DNA of 64,000 bases from Glossina fuscipes (taxonomy: Eukaryota > Arthropoda > Insecta > Diptera > Glossinidae): the NCBI RefSeq assembly GCF_014805625.2, contig NW_023998464.1, positions 2,755,622 through 2,819,621 on the forward strand, given 5' to 3'. Position 1 is the stretch's first letter. Every line of letters starts with the position of its first letter. The position numbers and the translations under genes were made by a program. This document shows, piece by piece, positions 39,201 to 51,032 of the stretch. The notes under the pieces are model-generated. The model saw only the letters and a list, made by a program, of their open reading frames with translations. It was not told the origin of the DNA and searched no databases.

Positions 39201-42200
39201 AATCGTTACGAGTGGTCAATAGTGCATACGTTACTTTATCCAAAGCTCAACTAACCATGATGCGGAGTCGGCGAACGACAGTAACATCGACGATAAAGCT
39301 TATGCATGGCAAGACTGTTTGGCAGGTCGTGGTTTATTATGGTTTATTTCAGCCAAATAGCTGAATATGGATCTTTAAGGAGTGCAGCCAGTAGACGTTA
39401 CTCCGTTTAACACGGGTTTCAACAGATGGTGGTATCCAAATATGTGATGTTTTGTGAACGATTTGAAAAGATCACTTTCCGAGAAGAAGCACTTAATAAA
39501 GAAGGTTAATTTTTACTCCACCTAGCGGAATTGGGCATTAAGCTATTCTCCCCATCCGGATCTTTCTTATTTAATATCGCGCTTAAATATGTGCTCGTAT
39601 GGAAGCTCTTTAGTTGTTCAGTACTACACATCAGAAAGTCGAAAATGAATATATATATAATACTGGGAAAATGGGTGCAATTAGCTACATTGGTCTATGC
39701 ACGTGTATTGGTAACATTAGCCAATTAGCTGATTATTAGCTTTGACTGTATTCCCTGTATATGGGTAACTTGTATCTCTGATGCCAATGAATAGTTATTT
39801 GGTGACAACGACCTCTTCAAATTTGGTTGAGACTTACTTTTTTTTTCCTTAAAAAGACTACGCAAAGCGCCGAAAAGCTTTCGTGGTAATTAAGAAGCCA
39901 TTAAAAGCGATCTTTTACAACAGTCAGATAGTTGGAAAATTTGGATCCATTGATATACATTTATGAGATTCCGAGAGTTAGCCAGTTATTGTGTTCCAAA
40001 AATGACAAGTAGCGCGGCTTTATTTTTTAAGGCGGATAAAAAAAGAGAAGAAAAAACTAAATGATCAGAAATATGAAATTTTTTGAGCGAATCTATCATA
40101 CCTTCGGTGTGATGGTAACAATTGGTCTGTCAACTGTAGCAACTAAATGTTGTTGCTTCAAATTTCCGTTGTTGTTGCTGTTGTTTTTATTGTTGTTTAT
40201 TATTGTATTTCAATTTGATAATCATATGGCAATGCTCACACACTGCTTATGATTTTGAATTCGTTTTTTCCTTATTTCATGTTGGCATCTCAGAATGCCA
40301 ACACCACAACCAGCACCAACACAACATCGTAAAGTGTAACTGGCTGATCGTATATAAACGTCAGTCAGCCGGCCATTGAATTTCTCTGCCTTATAGGCAA
40401 TTGTGTGCTGCCTGCTTATGTTTAGAATGGTAGCTTCTGACTTTGTGAAGACTTCCTTGTTGCTATTGTTTTTGCTGTTGTTATTTTATAACTTACGTAT
40501 TTCATATCATATGGTGATGATGTTGATGTACGAGTGTATATTGATCTCAACATGGTTCCTGAGTTGAATGTATATAATGATATAACTGAACAACTCGACG
40601 GATGCGTGCATTTGTTTGAACATTCACGTATTTTTTCTTAGGTACTCATTGTGTTTACACATGTATGTGTGTGCATATAAACTATGCATTAACTTCATTT
40701 TTGCTGCTACCTGTGGATCTATAAGCCATAAATTAGCATTTGAGTAAATTGCTTAAATTCGTTATTTGAAATCTTTTCATTTGGAATCCAATGAAAACAC
40801 AACGTTGTTGAGGGCATTCTTTACTTTTTTTGTTGTCTTCGTTCCTTTCTTGCTGTTCAATACACATACTGGGCTGTTTTTATTTCAAATTGTGTCTGAT
40901 ATGCTTCATCATCAGCAGCCATCGTCATCTTCATCATTGCCAGTCAAGTAATACACGGCTGCTTGTGTTCAATATGTTCACAGAAGATTTCATTTCATGC
41001 AGTGTTTGCGCGAACATATGTGCATATATTCCTTCGTTACATTCATACATTTGTGTGTTTTTACTCATGTTGTTGTTCAATTAATCGTTATTGATTGATT
41101 TATTTTTATAGTATTGTGTATTGCTATGCATATAAGTGTGCACACACTTATCTACGTGAGAGTTGGACAGAAAGTTCATTCGTATAATAAGAAACAACAT
41201 TTTTAAATGCGTGTGAGAAAAAAAGTTGGGATTGGAATGCTGGGAGGCGGTTATTAATTATGGATGATACTAATAATAACCTATTATAAAGGAATCGATG
41301 AACATTTCATATCAATGCACGCATCCATAAAAACCAAAATCATTTTCTTTTCTCGACTTCACTAAGCCACACTAAACTAATATATGGAAAATTTTTTTCA
41401 AATGTTAGCGTTTTTTAGAATAAAATCGAACACAAGTTTTATTTTAATTATCATATTTGTATAACAGTCTGTTTAATTTTATAATGCAAATTCTAATCCT
41501 AACTTAATTTGCCTCAGCATCAATTTTGAATAGCTTCGTTAACTTCCGCATTTCGGTTATATAGCACTGTACTCTGCAATACAGACAAAAACGTTTTATA
41601 GTATATTTAAATAAATATTTAAGCGAAGCTTTAAAAACTATTTTAATGAAAGGCATTGACAAATTACGTATTTTAAGTAAAGAAAATGCCTGCACATATT
41701 TATACAAGGACAACAGGACATAGTTATCGTACTAATTGTTCAAGTCCGAACGATAGGTTAGCGATTCAATAACTCGTTAGGAATTAGTGAAACTATTATT
41801 GCCCGTCAAGCTCGACTATTACAAACCGTAAACCATTTTGAGCAAAGCAATTTTTCACTGACTTTCGTGACGAAATACTTTTTATATTTTACCTCATAGG
41901 GAAGCCTTATATTGGAAGGGACGCGAAACTGAAACGTGAACGGATATGAACCTTAACCAAATATATCAAGAAAAATTAATATTCTTATCAGTGATCTTAT
42001 TATTTTTTCTCCAATTTTCTTGACAAACTGCTCAAGGCTAATCTTTGTGGTTGTATGTTTGTTTATTAGAAGTGGATTGATATGGTGAGAGGTGGAGTAA
42101 AAAAAATAGGTCTACGTGTTTCAGCTTTGGAGCAGCCAATTTTTATGTCAAGTTGCTATTGTATACCAATTTTTATCGTAAGACATTGGAAAGTCGACTT

Positions 42201-42259
42201 TTTTGTTGTATATAGGCTTACACTACTTGTGAATAGTTGTAGGGGAGTGGCTTCGAAAA
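36296..42259. other. Non-coding, nothing recognised
   Basis: AT-rich with GTT-type triplet tracts near 40160-40205 and 40455-40480. The 101-codon hydrophobic frame at 37806-38111 has no domain that I know. Confidence 0.55.
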
Positions 42260-42530
42260 CTTAGTCCATATGATCTAAATATCCGACGCCCATTCATTAT
42301 GTCGATATACTATCGCCGATTTTTGTCGGCAAATTTCGAAGATCTAAATATTTTTATATGACGACTTTTTCAGTATAGGTCTTCATACAAATGGCCCGAC
42401 GGCGTCCATTTTCAACATTATTCGTCCTCGAAACAAATGACGTCGATGTGCCAAGATTTGTTAAAATATTTTAAAATTTCCATCCATTCCGTTATAAGCT
42501 GTTCCGATATTTTATTCTATGGTAAGAGCA
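42260..42530 (+). repeat. Diverged repeat fragment next to family B copy 1
   Basis: A stretch such as GTGCCAAGATTTGTTAAAAT, then TTCCATCCATTCCGTTATAA, resembles the internal 'same-sense ramp' of fly dispersed repeats. It lies just before copy 1 but ahead of that copy's recognisable start, so it is probably a second fragment. Confidence 0.35.
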
Positions 42531-42761
42531 TTGAATTTTTTTTATAAATTAATTCAATCCCAAGAGTGCCTTAAACAACGAAAAACGTGAGACATTTACA
42601 ATCGCGTTGTGGTTGGCGTGTCCTTCGACTTATTCAGTTCCCTTCAATAACAACCTGCGTGTAAGGACTTCCGTTTCGGTCACTTTGTTCCGAAATAAGA
42701 AACGAACTAATTTCTACTTCCATACACGATTTATTTGTTTCGATGCGTGTATCCATTTTGA

Positions 42762-43255
42762 AAGTAAGAAAATTATATTTTGTCGTGACCGAATCTGTTA
42801 TAAACATTGCTGTTGTCGTAAGAAAGACAAAAAAAGTAAACGAACTAAATTTTCATGCTTTAAAATACGGACTAGGCGTGGTTGATTTTTCCTACTTTCA
42901 AAATGAAAGTTTTTGCCGCATAGGAGCGTGGTCGTTGTAGGCGTCTCCTTAGAAAAGTTTAAGTCACTTACAAGTTCTTTGACAAATTTGTAGGCGATAT
43001 CTCGATATTCGCTAACGGAAGAATGTTTACCGCAAATGCTACACAGCCGCGTAGACAGACATATGGACAGACGAATAGACCGACATGATTGGGCGCATTC
43101 CATATATACTTTATGCTTGCTCAAATTAGAATTAGAGTTTGATGCTGATCAGGAATATATATGCTTAGGGGGTTCGCTGATGCTTCCTTCTTGGCGTTGG
43201 AAACTTTTTGACAAAATGAATTCGCCGCCATCCCTCGGTGATGGGAAAAGGGGTA
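42762..43255 (+). repeat. Dispersed repeat family B, copy 1
   Basis: Starts AAGTAAGAAAATTATATTTT with CGTGACCGAATCTGTTATA, has AGGCGTGGTTGATTTTTC, TTTGACAAATTTGTAGGCG and GACAGACATATGGACAGACG, and ends GATGCTGATCAGGAATATAT with CTTTTTGACAAAATGAAT. The overlapping frames of 65-108 codons on both strands are by-products. Confidence 0.7.
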
Positions 43256-44666
43256 GGCAGGTCGTGGCCGCAATTTAGTGTGTATGCACCGGATCGGTAA
43301 ATGTTTTGCCTTCAATAAGTGAGCGTTGACTACGGTTACGCCCAAACTATACTCTACCGCATTGAGCTTTGAACTCTGGAATATTGACCTGATAGCCCTG
43401 ATTCCTTCCCACTTCCCCGCCCATGTAGCTGGGTGTAGCAATTTTCTTCAGCCCTCTCTTAGAAAACGGTAGAGCCTATTTTTCTACACCAATTTGTTAT
43501 TTCGGACCATGAAAGTAGAAGAACTCTGGTTTCTCCAAGAAAGAGTATAATGTTTCATAGCATAGAATAATACTCACAATACTCAGTACCGCGTCTGGAT
43601 TGAAAGGCCATTATTAGGCTTGTTTCACTAAAAAAGTTGCTATTAATGGTTGCTTCAATGAGTTCAATTGTGCTTGTGTGTAAGCACCGGCACCGTAAGC
43701 AAGACATCCGTGTAAGACCCTAGAAAATCTAGACAACAAATTGCCGTAACAGTTAAATGTAGCTGAAAATATTAGCAAAGGCGAAAAATTTGCGTGGAAT
43801 TGGTTGATAATTGCCTTATTAGTTGCCTTTTTGATATATTTTAGTATACATTCGAAATCTATCTTGGTGCATTTCAAAGAGATTACATAAAACACATCTG
43901 GCATATGTCAAGCAAAGTATTCTTCTAGAATTTTATCAGCAATTGATTAAAAGAACAATAATAGCAAGAAAAATTGTTTTTTTCGCTGAATACGAAGCAT
44001 TTGCAGTCATCAGTCAAATGACAAAAGCTTGCAGGTGTGTTAAGTTCGGTATCATAAGACCGACACAAAAAATATAATAAATGTTCTATGAATTATCAAG
44101 AATAATAATCAATATTAGCGTTAATAATATTACTTATGCAAGAGAACCGAGAGTTTAACACGAATACCTAAAACCACTGCTCATGTTTACTCTAATTCAA
44201 AACAGCGATAACTATATATACAAGGAGATGAATAGTTCTGTGTTAATTACACGAAATGTAAAAACTACTTTTTGTATTTTACGCTTATATGACATTTCTT
44301 ATGACTTATTTTGACTATTTGAAAAATTAATGCTACAAACGTAAGTTAAATAGATGCATAGAACAGCCTGCAATACCGCAAACGCAAGCGCAACTGCATT
44401 AAAAGCAATAACATTAACAGCATAAACAATTTAATCGTAGGATTAGATTGAACAATGAAATGAAACAATGGGAATGAATATGTAGTAATGAAGTTGAAGA
44501 AAAAAAAAAAAATAGGCACGCCCTTTTTTAGCGTATTTACTATCTAAGGCAATTAGTTACAAATCACATACTATCGTTGTCTACAATCGACAACATAGTC
44601 ACAGAGAAAAACAAACAGAAATGTTATGCGAAATATATGTGAACATGTAGCTTAGTTGTAAGGCTA

Positions 44667-44682
44667 AACACACACACACACT
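44667..44682. repeat. (CA)n microsatellite, short
   Basis: About eight CA units. Confidence 0.85.
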
Positions 44683-44874
44683 GATAAAAGTTATTTTATT
44701 TTCTTAGTTTGATCGTCTGGTTGCTCATATTTGAGAGATTGACCATTGATTTCAGACAGAATTTGGTTATTATGTAACGTTTATAATGTTTATTATTTAT
44801 TTTTTGTTTCTTTGTTCCCATTAAAAACTCCGCAAGAAGTTTACATCTATTCTTTATGCCAACAATCGAAAAAT

Positions 44875-44925
44875 GTTGTTGTTGTTGCTATTGCTGTTGC
44901 TGTTGCTGTTGTTCTTGTTACTATT
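44875..44925. repeat. GTT/GCT trinucleotide-rich repeat
   Basis: Imperfect GTT/GCT/GAT triplets. This class (CAA on the other strand) is abundant in fly non-coding DNA and recurs at 40160-40205 and 47820-47850. Confidence 0.8.
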
Positions 44926-45320
44926 GTGAAATACATTGCAACAGTAATTGTCACAAATTGAACTCATGTCCTGATTTGCAAACCAGTTGTCATGCACAAT
45001 AATCAACTGACAGGTGCAGTCGATTAAAACAAAGTAAAACGATTTTATTAAATTATTGAATTATTGAATCTGCATGTATTACAATTGTGTTCAATTCTTT
45101 TTTATGATAGTACGCGAGTGAGCGTATAAAAATTTCTTAGTTTCTACTGAACCTGCCTTTTATATAGATGTAGAATATCTTAATATATTAAAAAGTCCGT
45201 AGTATTTCATGCTTTTATAATGATGACAGCTTCACAAAACGCGTTAACTAAATATTTAAAGCATTGATCAGATGTACGTCAGATAATTCTGGTATTAACG
45301 AAAATAAAAAAAAAACAATT

Positions 45321-45765
45321 AAGGAAATTATATTGAGCCGCTACCGAGTTTTTACGTCGATGAGCGCTTTTAAGACTGATCAATAATATGTAGACATTGT
45401 ATGGTCTCCGCAACTTCTTTCTGGATGTTGCAAATATTTCGATAAAAAAATGCGAAAGTTTAATAATCGGCAAAATTGAGTGGGCGTGGTCGTGTTTTTG
45501 CACTTTTGTACAAATGCCGCAGGGTCAACCATGGAATGTATATGCTAGCTTTTATCGCATCATCTGTTGTGGCTTGTAGGTAGCGACCAAAAATTCAACA
45601 TTTTTTTATTTTTCAAGACAGAGGTGGTCTTAAGTTAAGCTACATAAACGACACGATCAAATCGATTTAGAATTTGATGTTGATGAAGAGCCGACTATAC
45701 CGAAACTTCCTCCTCGGTGTTACAAATCTTTTGACAAAATGAATATCCTTTCGTGATTGGTATAA
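45321..45765 (+). repeat. Dispersed repeat family B, copy 2
   Basis: Shows AAGGAAATTATATTGAGCCG, ATTGAGTGGGCGTGGTCGTG, and TTTGATGTTGATGAAGAGCC with TTCCTCCTCGGTGTTACAAA and TTTTGACAAAATGAAT. The last block aligns with the end of copy 1. Confidence 0.65.
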
Positions 45766-45771
45766 AAAGTT

Positions 45772-46140
45772 TTATTATACAAAAATAATACCCATCACCG
45801 TTGTCCTAAAAAGAATACAAAATAGGAAAAGAACTAAATATTCATACTCTATAGCATTGGATGGGCGCGGTTCATTTCTTCTATTCTCAGAATAAAAATG
45901 AAAATTTATGTAGTGCAAATGTGGTACTCTACGGGCAAAAAAGCCAAAAACAACCTGCTGGAAAGGACTTCCAATTTTCCTGTCAAATTTGGAGTCGATA
46001 GCTTCATTTTTGCGACCAGGGGAATGTTTACAAGGGACATTACACAGACGGACAGTTGCACAAGCTTAAATCGATGCAAATTTTGATGCTGATCGAGAAT
46101 ATACATACATCGTGGGGCCTCTGATATTTCCTTCACAACA
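45772..46140 (+). repeat. Dispersed repeat family B, copy 3
   Basis: Begins TTATTATACAAAAATAATAC next to the end of copy 2. It shows GGATGGGCGCGGTTCATTTC, CTGTCAAATTTGGAGTCGAT, CACAGACGGACAGTTGC and GATGCTGATCGAGAATATAC. The 196-codon minus-strand frame 45906-46496 starts beyond this copy and runs back through most of it. Confidence 0.65.
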
Positions 46141-48507
46141 CCCAACTGTTTTTTAGAGAAACGTAGAGAAGGCAAAAGAGACGGGGAAGGAGTTATATGA
46201 TTAACTTGGTAACTGGAGTCAAAAAATCGATAAAAGTTTTGATAACGAAAAGTGTGTATTTCTGTAATGTCGCCCTGCGTCGTGAATCGAAAGCTGAGGA
46301 ATAACCCAGCGCTGTGGTTTTCCTTTTGTATTTCGCTAGTAAGAGTAAGATGTGAATTGCTCGCCTTTAGCCAAAAAAAAACACAAAACCAACTATTGAG
46401 ACTGACTAACGGCGTCGAAATTAACACTTTTTCTCTATTAAAAATTGTTGTAGAATGTCGTACAAGAGTAGCGTTTTCTGTGCGATTTAATTGCAAAAAG
46501 CAAAGAAAACTTCAAGACAATCACGACCAAACGGTCCTTCTTCATATTAATAATCTTGATATCTAAGTCAAGTTATAGCTCAATGATAATCTATATGATC
46601 AAAAGAAAAAAAAACAAAAAAAAAAAGAAGCAAAATAACACTTTTAGTTACTTTTTCCACTCTAACACTTAATAAATCGAGTGACAAAACTTGCATATTT
46701 TCGTTGAACTAATCAAAGCGCTACGAAGAATGAGACAATTCTATGAAGATATCTGTCTTATCATTCAATGGTAGTCAATGATAACACCTAAAAAATATCT
46801 TCTCTCTTACTGTCATTAATTTATTCCGTTCATAGCGTTTTGAAGAATGCCGTACATAACGAGAGTAAGGCAATCATTTCTGGCGAAGTTTAAATGTGAC
46901 GTTGCACATTTATTATTTACACAAACGCTTAGTGCATATACACATTCGGCATATAATCATTCGGTCAATTACAAGACACTCTTACCAATATAAACATACA
47001 TGTAGGCATATATACATACGTATATATAAAAGTGTTATTTTTACTGATGGCGTTGAAAAGGTAGGGAAATCCTAAAAAAAAAAAAAAAAACGCGAAAGAA
47101 ATGAGAAAACAATGCCAAGAGAAAACTGTTTAACAAAATTTTTATCATTGACAATTTTATACATTTGCATAAAATTCATACATATAGACAAGATAGGTGT
47201 CAGAAAGTCCGTAGGTTTTTGTATGCAGAAGTCCAAAGAGGTAAACGTTATAGAAAAAAATAGGGGAGAGAGGTAGAGAGTTAGTTCAAGTAAAGTGAGA
47301 AAACTGAGACAATTGGCACACATATATGCTTTAATAGCAGATTGTGAGATTGCTGCAGCAGCGAGCAAGCAGTTACTTGTACATTGCAGTGTGCGTCTCT
47401 TCTCGTGTATGTCATACAAGCCAGGGCGCATTGTGTTGTTGTTGTTTGTTAAACTGAGCTGAGGCATGGCGAATTGTAAGTCCAAAGCTTTGCCCCAATG
47501 CATCACACTTACTATGCATAGTATGCACATTTTATATATACAGGTCTGTCCGTAGGCACCCAAAAACGTTAAAGGAAATACAAAATGCACATAAAATTGT
47601 ATGTTGCTGCCGCCGCTGTTGCTGTTGCAATTGTTAAAAGGTATAGTAGCTATGACACATGGTATTTCAGCGAGTTTTCGCGTTTTGCCAAGTGTCAAAT
47701 TGTTTTCAATACGAAAACTGTTACTCTCGTGGTGTGATGTATATCTTTGTGGAAAAGTTTTATGTGCGACCATATGCGCGTAGCGTTTGACTTGTGTTTT
47801 AAATGAGTGAATGTTGTTGGTTTTGCTGTTGTTGTTATTGTTATTGGTAATAGTTTGGTGTGCCTATTATTTTAGCAACAAGTTACTGCTATTATACTTA
47901 TACATATATTTGTGTGCGTGTGCGTGTGCATGTGAAATCATATGCAACAATTTAATTGACACTTTCAATGATACCACGCATCGGTATTAAACAAAAACGT
48001 ACACGTGAATGCAATGAACATAGAATTCTAAGAGTTTTCTTCTATGACGAGTAAATGCATTTATTTTTATATTTAGGCAACGACATGTGAGTGTTGATCC
48101 TGTGAATCGAATTTACATTAAAACTTAGCTAGCGACTAGTAATCCTTTTGATTGTTCCTTTCCATGACAGTAAGAGTTGGGGTTTGTTTTTGAAATCTAT
48201 TGATTCGAATGCAAAATTTCGCTCACACTTAAGAGAAGCATAAAATGCTCTTTACTAGTTCGCGCTTTGCTTGCCTGCTCCTATTCATGTAAGGATAAGT
48301 TGTTCAGCCAAGTATGTATATGAGTTGTAAATTTATTTGGAAGAAATATTTTTTTGAAAACCTCATACTAGGCTTTGGCAAAACTTTCAAAAGCAAATTA
48401 TTCAGAAAGAAAAAACAGAAACAACACAGTTTTACGGGAAGGTCGTTTTTATTTTTTTCCGAGGAATTCTAAACGTTTTGCACTATATCGCGTAACATTC
48501 ATACGCC
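46141..48507. other. Non-coding upstream of the RIIa/IQ gene
   Basis: Holds A-runs (46602-46625, 47074-47090), triplet repeats and a 233-codon minus-strand frame (47072-47773) judged probably spurious. The gene's promoter should lie in the last few hundred bases, but no TATA box was convincing. Confidence 0.5.
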
Positions 48508-49509
48508 ATGCTTTATCTTGTACAACGCGGTAAAGTACGTTCTCAGGTTATAAATGTACCTGAAGGTTTACCCGAAGTTCTATCCGATATCGCGCGCGAG
48601 GTGCTCCGCTGTCAACCGACTACGGAGTGTTTGTGTCAATTTATTATCGACTACATGCATTCAGTAATTATGGCTCGTGAGAAAGCCCTTGTAGCTAAAA
48701 GCATTATTGATCGCGCTTTAACTGCGGTGGATGAAGTCATTGCGGATATGTGTATATGCGATATTTCCAAAGAGAAGTCGGAAGTAATGTGCGCAGCACT
48801 TGAAGAGTGCTTCCAACGTTTCTTGGCTAAACGTCGCTGTGAACAGGGCAGACGGGAATCAATTTTGAAATTTAATGAAATTGATTTACTGGATGAATTA
48901 ATAATGAAATGTGGATTTTCAGAGAGCGAATTAAAGGTGTCGCGACCCATTATTGAAGCTGCCTATGAGAAGTTTGTAGGCATATATATGACAGCGCAGC
49001 AGAATGCTGAAAGTACTGATGCTTTGTATCAATATTTCCGAGAACGTGAACGAAAACGTGCCGATGAACGTAGACGTCAAATAGCAGCCGTAAAAATACA
49101 AGCATGGTACCGCGGCTCTCATCTTAGGAAATCGTTGTATAACAATGGTCTTCTAGTAATAGAAGAGCCGCATGAAGAAAGTTCAGAGAGCGATGAAATG
49201 ATATTAGTAAAAGAGATGGCAGCTCGCAAAATTCAACAATTCTTTCGCAATCGTCTTAGTAGTATGCGCCGTAAGGATTCTTCTCTGAAAAACCTTGAAG
49301 AACTTTGCGAATTTAAATCAAAAGATTCTATGTCTATTCATCCATCCCGTTACGATTTTCAAATTGGAGAGGAGGACGAAGATCAAATCGTTGATAAAAC
49401 TGTTCCTGAAAAAGATCTACCGACGGAAAATACACCAGAAAGGGCTGAAGTTCCCAAATTAATGGATTCAAGTAGAGAAACTGTTACTGAAGATGCGGAA
49501 AATGCCTAA
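48508..49509 (+). CDS. RIIa-domain and IQ-motif protein, single exon (SPA17-like architecture)
   Basis: A 333-codon uninterrupted frame, by far the most protein-like in the window. Residues about 17-58 resemble the RIIa dimerisation/docking domain: a VPEGLPEVL start, an amphipathic helix ending RCQP, then a second helix FIIDYMHSVIMARE. Such domains pair as helical bundles that bind amphipathic helices of A-kinase anchoring or radial-spoke proteins. After a helical middle (60-190) come a charged stretch (RERERKRADERRR, 178-190) and two IQ motifs: I197-Q198 with R202-G203, and I242-Q243 with R247, expected to bind calmodulin or EF-hand light chains. The tail from 260 is acidic and probably disordered. 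The ATG has G at -3 and an in-frame TAA five codons upstream, at 48493, which supports this start. RIIa plus IQ is the layout of sperm protein SPA17, though this protein is about twice as long. A sperm flagellum or cilium role is inferred. Codon use is less A/T-skewed than the flanks. No intron is needed. Orthologue not identified. Confidence 0.9.
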   Translation: MLYLVQRGKVRSQVINVPEGLPEVLSDIAREVLRCQPTTECLCQFIIDYMHSVIMAREKALVAKSIIDRALTAVDEVIADMCICDISKEKSEVMCAALEECFQRFLAKRRCEQGRRESILKFNEIDLLDELIMKCGFSESELKVSRPIIEAAYEKFVGIYMTAQQNAESTDALYQYFRERERKRADERRRQIAAVKIQAWYRGSHLRKSLYNNGLLVIEEPHEESSESDEMILVKEMAARKIQQFFRNRLSSMRRKDSSLKNLEELCEFKSKDSMSIHPSRYDFQIGEEDEDQIVDKTVPEKDLPTENTPERAEVPKLMDSSRETVTEDAENA

Positions 49510-49995
49510 CTTTGGAATTCTTTAGCGCGATTTTTATTTTATTTGCTATTGCACGAGGACGGATTTGATTGTTTTGTTAAACCCACCACTGGGAATGTAA
49601 TTTTTTGATTTTGCGCGTAGTGTACGAAAGCACGCATCGGTTTTTTCTTCCCGTTTCAAGTATGTAGAGATACGAATTCGTGATCACTCAGGGCCATTTC
49701 TGCGTTCAAACAAGGGAAAGGGGTATTGAAATATTCAATTTCCGCAGTGTTATGTTAAAAATTATAAAATGCCCGCCGTTGAATTATGCATGAGACCGAC
49801 TCCTTGCTATCTTCGAAGGGTTAAGCATACTGCGCGTTGTGATATATCGGTCAGATGAAATCGAGTCCCGATCGGACCTTGTTATGCTATTAATGATTTT
49901 CTTTTTTGATACTAAAAATTCTGTCTTTCCAGTCAAATTCCATGTTTGGTCTATATTTAATTAACGTTAACGTTATTTAGTGGTGGGTACTAAAG

Positions 49996-50013
49996 ATTCG
50001 GCCAAAGCCGAAT
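49996..50013. repeat. Perfect short inverted repeat 0.5 kb past the RIIa/IQ gene
   Basis: ATTCGGC-CAAA-GCCGAAT: a 7-bp perfect stem with a four-base loop, GC-rich against its surroundings, 48 bases before the candidate AATAAA. It may be part of a dispersed repeat rather than a processing signal. Confidence 0.45.
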
Positions 50014-50060
50014 TCCGGCCTTTAAATCAACCAAGTGTCGTGTATTTTACGGGTTACTTT

Positions 50061-50066
50061 AATAAA
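50061..50066 (+). promoter_or_regulatory. Candidate polyadenylation signal AATAAA for the RIIa/IQ gene
   Basis: This is the first canonical AATAAA that I see downstream of the stop codon at 49507-49509, giving a 3' UTR of roughly 0.55 kb. The hexamer is frequent by chance in DNA this AT-rich, so the assignment rests only on order and position. A variant signal nearer the stop is possible. Confidence 0.3.
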
Positions 50067-50671
50067 TATTTTTTTAAAAAGTATACGTAAACTTAGTTAA
50101 ACATCTCCGGATTTGGCATAAAAAAGCAAGCGACTCTTGCTTTATATATTGAAAGCTTTCTAGTTAAAATTTGCAGCAAATATCTTTAGCAACTAACTAA
50201 CCTAGCAAAAAAAAAAAAAAAAAGAAGGAAAAGGACATATTTTATATTCTATTAACAGTAAGCCTGAAAGCCCCAAAGCTACAACTCAGATATGGAAATG
50301 GGGGTGAATGGAGTGAAAATGGGGCATTAAAAGCAATTGAAAATCTTCGTTAGCTACTTTTGGAAAAAGAGACTTCGATTTGGAACAACACCAATCAAAG
50401 TGTAGGGACCCGCTTACGGTCAACGGAGTTCGAGTAAGCTTCGTCGTAATACGAATATGTTACCCAACAGAAATCTTACGATCAAATTTTATTCGATTTT
50501 TCATCCCCATTCAGCTCTAAACTCCCCACTCCTAACAGCGAATCGATAATCAACAGCTGTCGAGTTTATTCGATGTAGATAGCCATAAATCAGTGCATGG
50601 AGGGGCACATATACAATCAGTGTTGAAGACCTTTACTTAAGTCGTACGAGACAGTTATGTTATGCAACAAA

Positions 50672-51032
50672 TCCCAATTTTTATTCCCTACACCGCTTGC
50701 GATACAATTGCATATTAAATTTGTGTCGATGTGCGCAACACCAAGACGGTCTCAAGATAGATCCACCTCTTATTATAAAAGTCAATTCAGAATCACTTTT
50801 TGCGCCGTGCTAGTCTGTCCGTCTGTCTGTCTTTTCTTCTTGTATTCGGTCTGGAGATAGCAATTTGTGAGATATTTGAAAGAAATTGGGTACAATGACA
50901 TGTTTCAAGCCAAGGATGAACGCAATTAGAAATAGTGCGGGTCAGACCACTTATTGTGCAAAGTCGTTATATCAATTGAACGAAGTGGTGTAGGATAGGT
51001 CGCGCCCCAGCACTGTGTTTTCACTTGTTTAT
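50672..51032 (+). repeat. Dispersed repeat family A, copy 7 (near full length)
   Basis: Shows TTATTCCCTACACCGCTTGC, GATGTGCGCAACACCAAGAC, GATAGATCCACCTCTTATTA, GTGCTAGTCTGTCCGTCTGT and AGCCAAGGATGAACGC, and ends CACTGTGTTTTCACTTGTTT. Both ends are recognisable by comparison with copies 3 and 5. Confidence 0.75.

Larger units (their letters stand above)
43256..45320. other. Non-coding between family B copies
   Basis: Contains A-runs (44500-44513), the CA and GTT repeats, and 96-106-codon minus-strand frames overlapping repeat-like DNA. No supported gene. Confidence 0.5.
49510..50671. other. 3' flank of the RIIa/IQ gene
   Basis: Probable 3' UTR to about 50.08 kb, then AT-rich DNA with an A-run at 50207-50223. 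No further coding sequence seen. Confidence 0.45.

Noticed and set aside
40351..40366. TATATAAA followed by TCAGTC as a core promoter
   Set aside because: The initiator-like word lies only about 10 bases after the TATA-like word, too close for a functional pair.
45906..46496. 196-codon minus-strand open frame
   Set aside because: It runs through most of family B copy 3, has no domain, and its opposite strand shows repeat blocks in order, so it is a by-product of the repeat.
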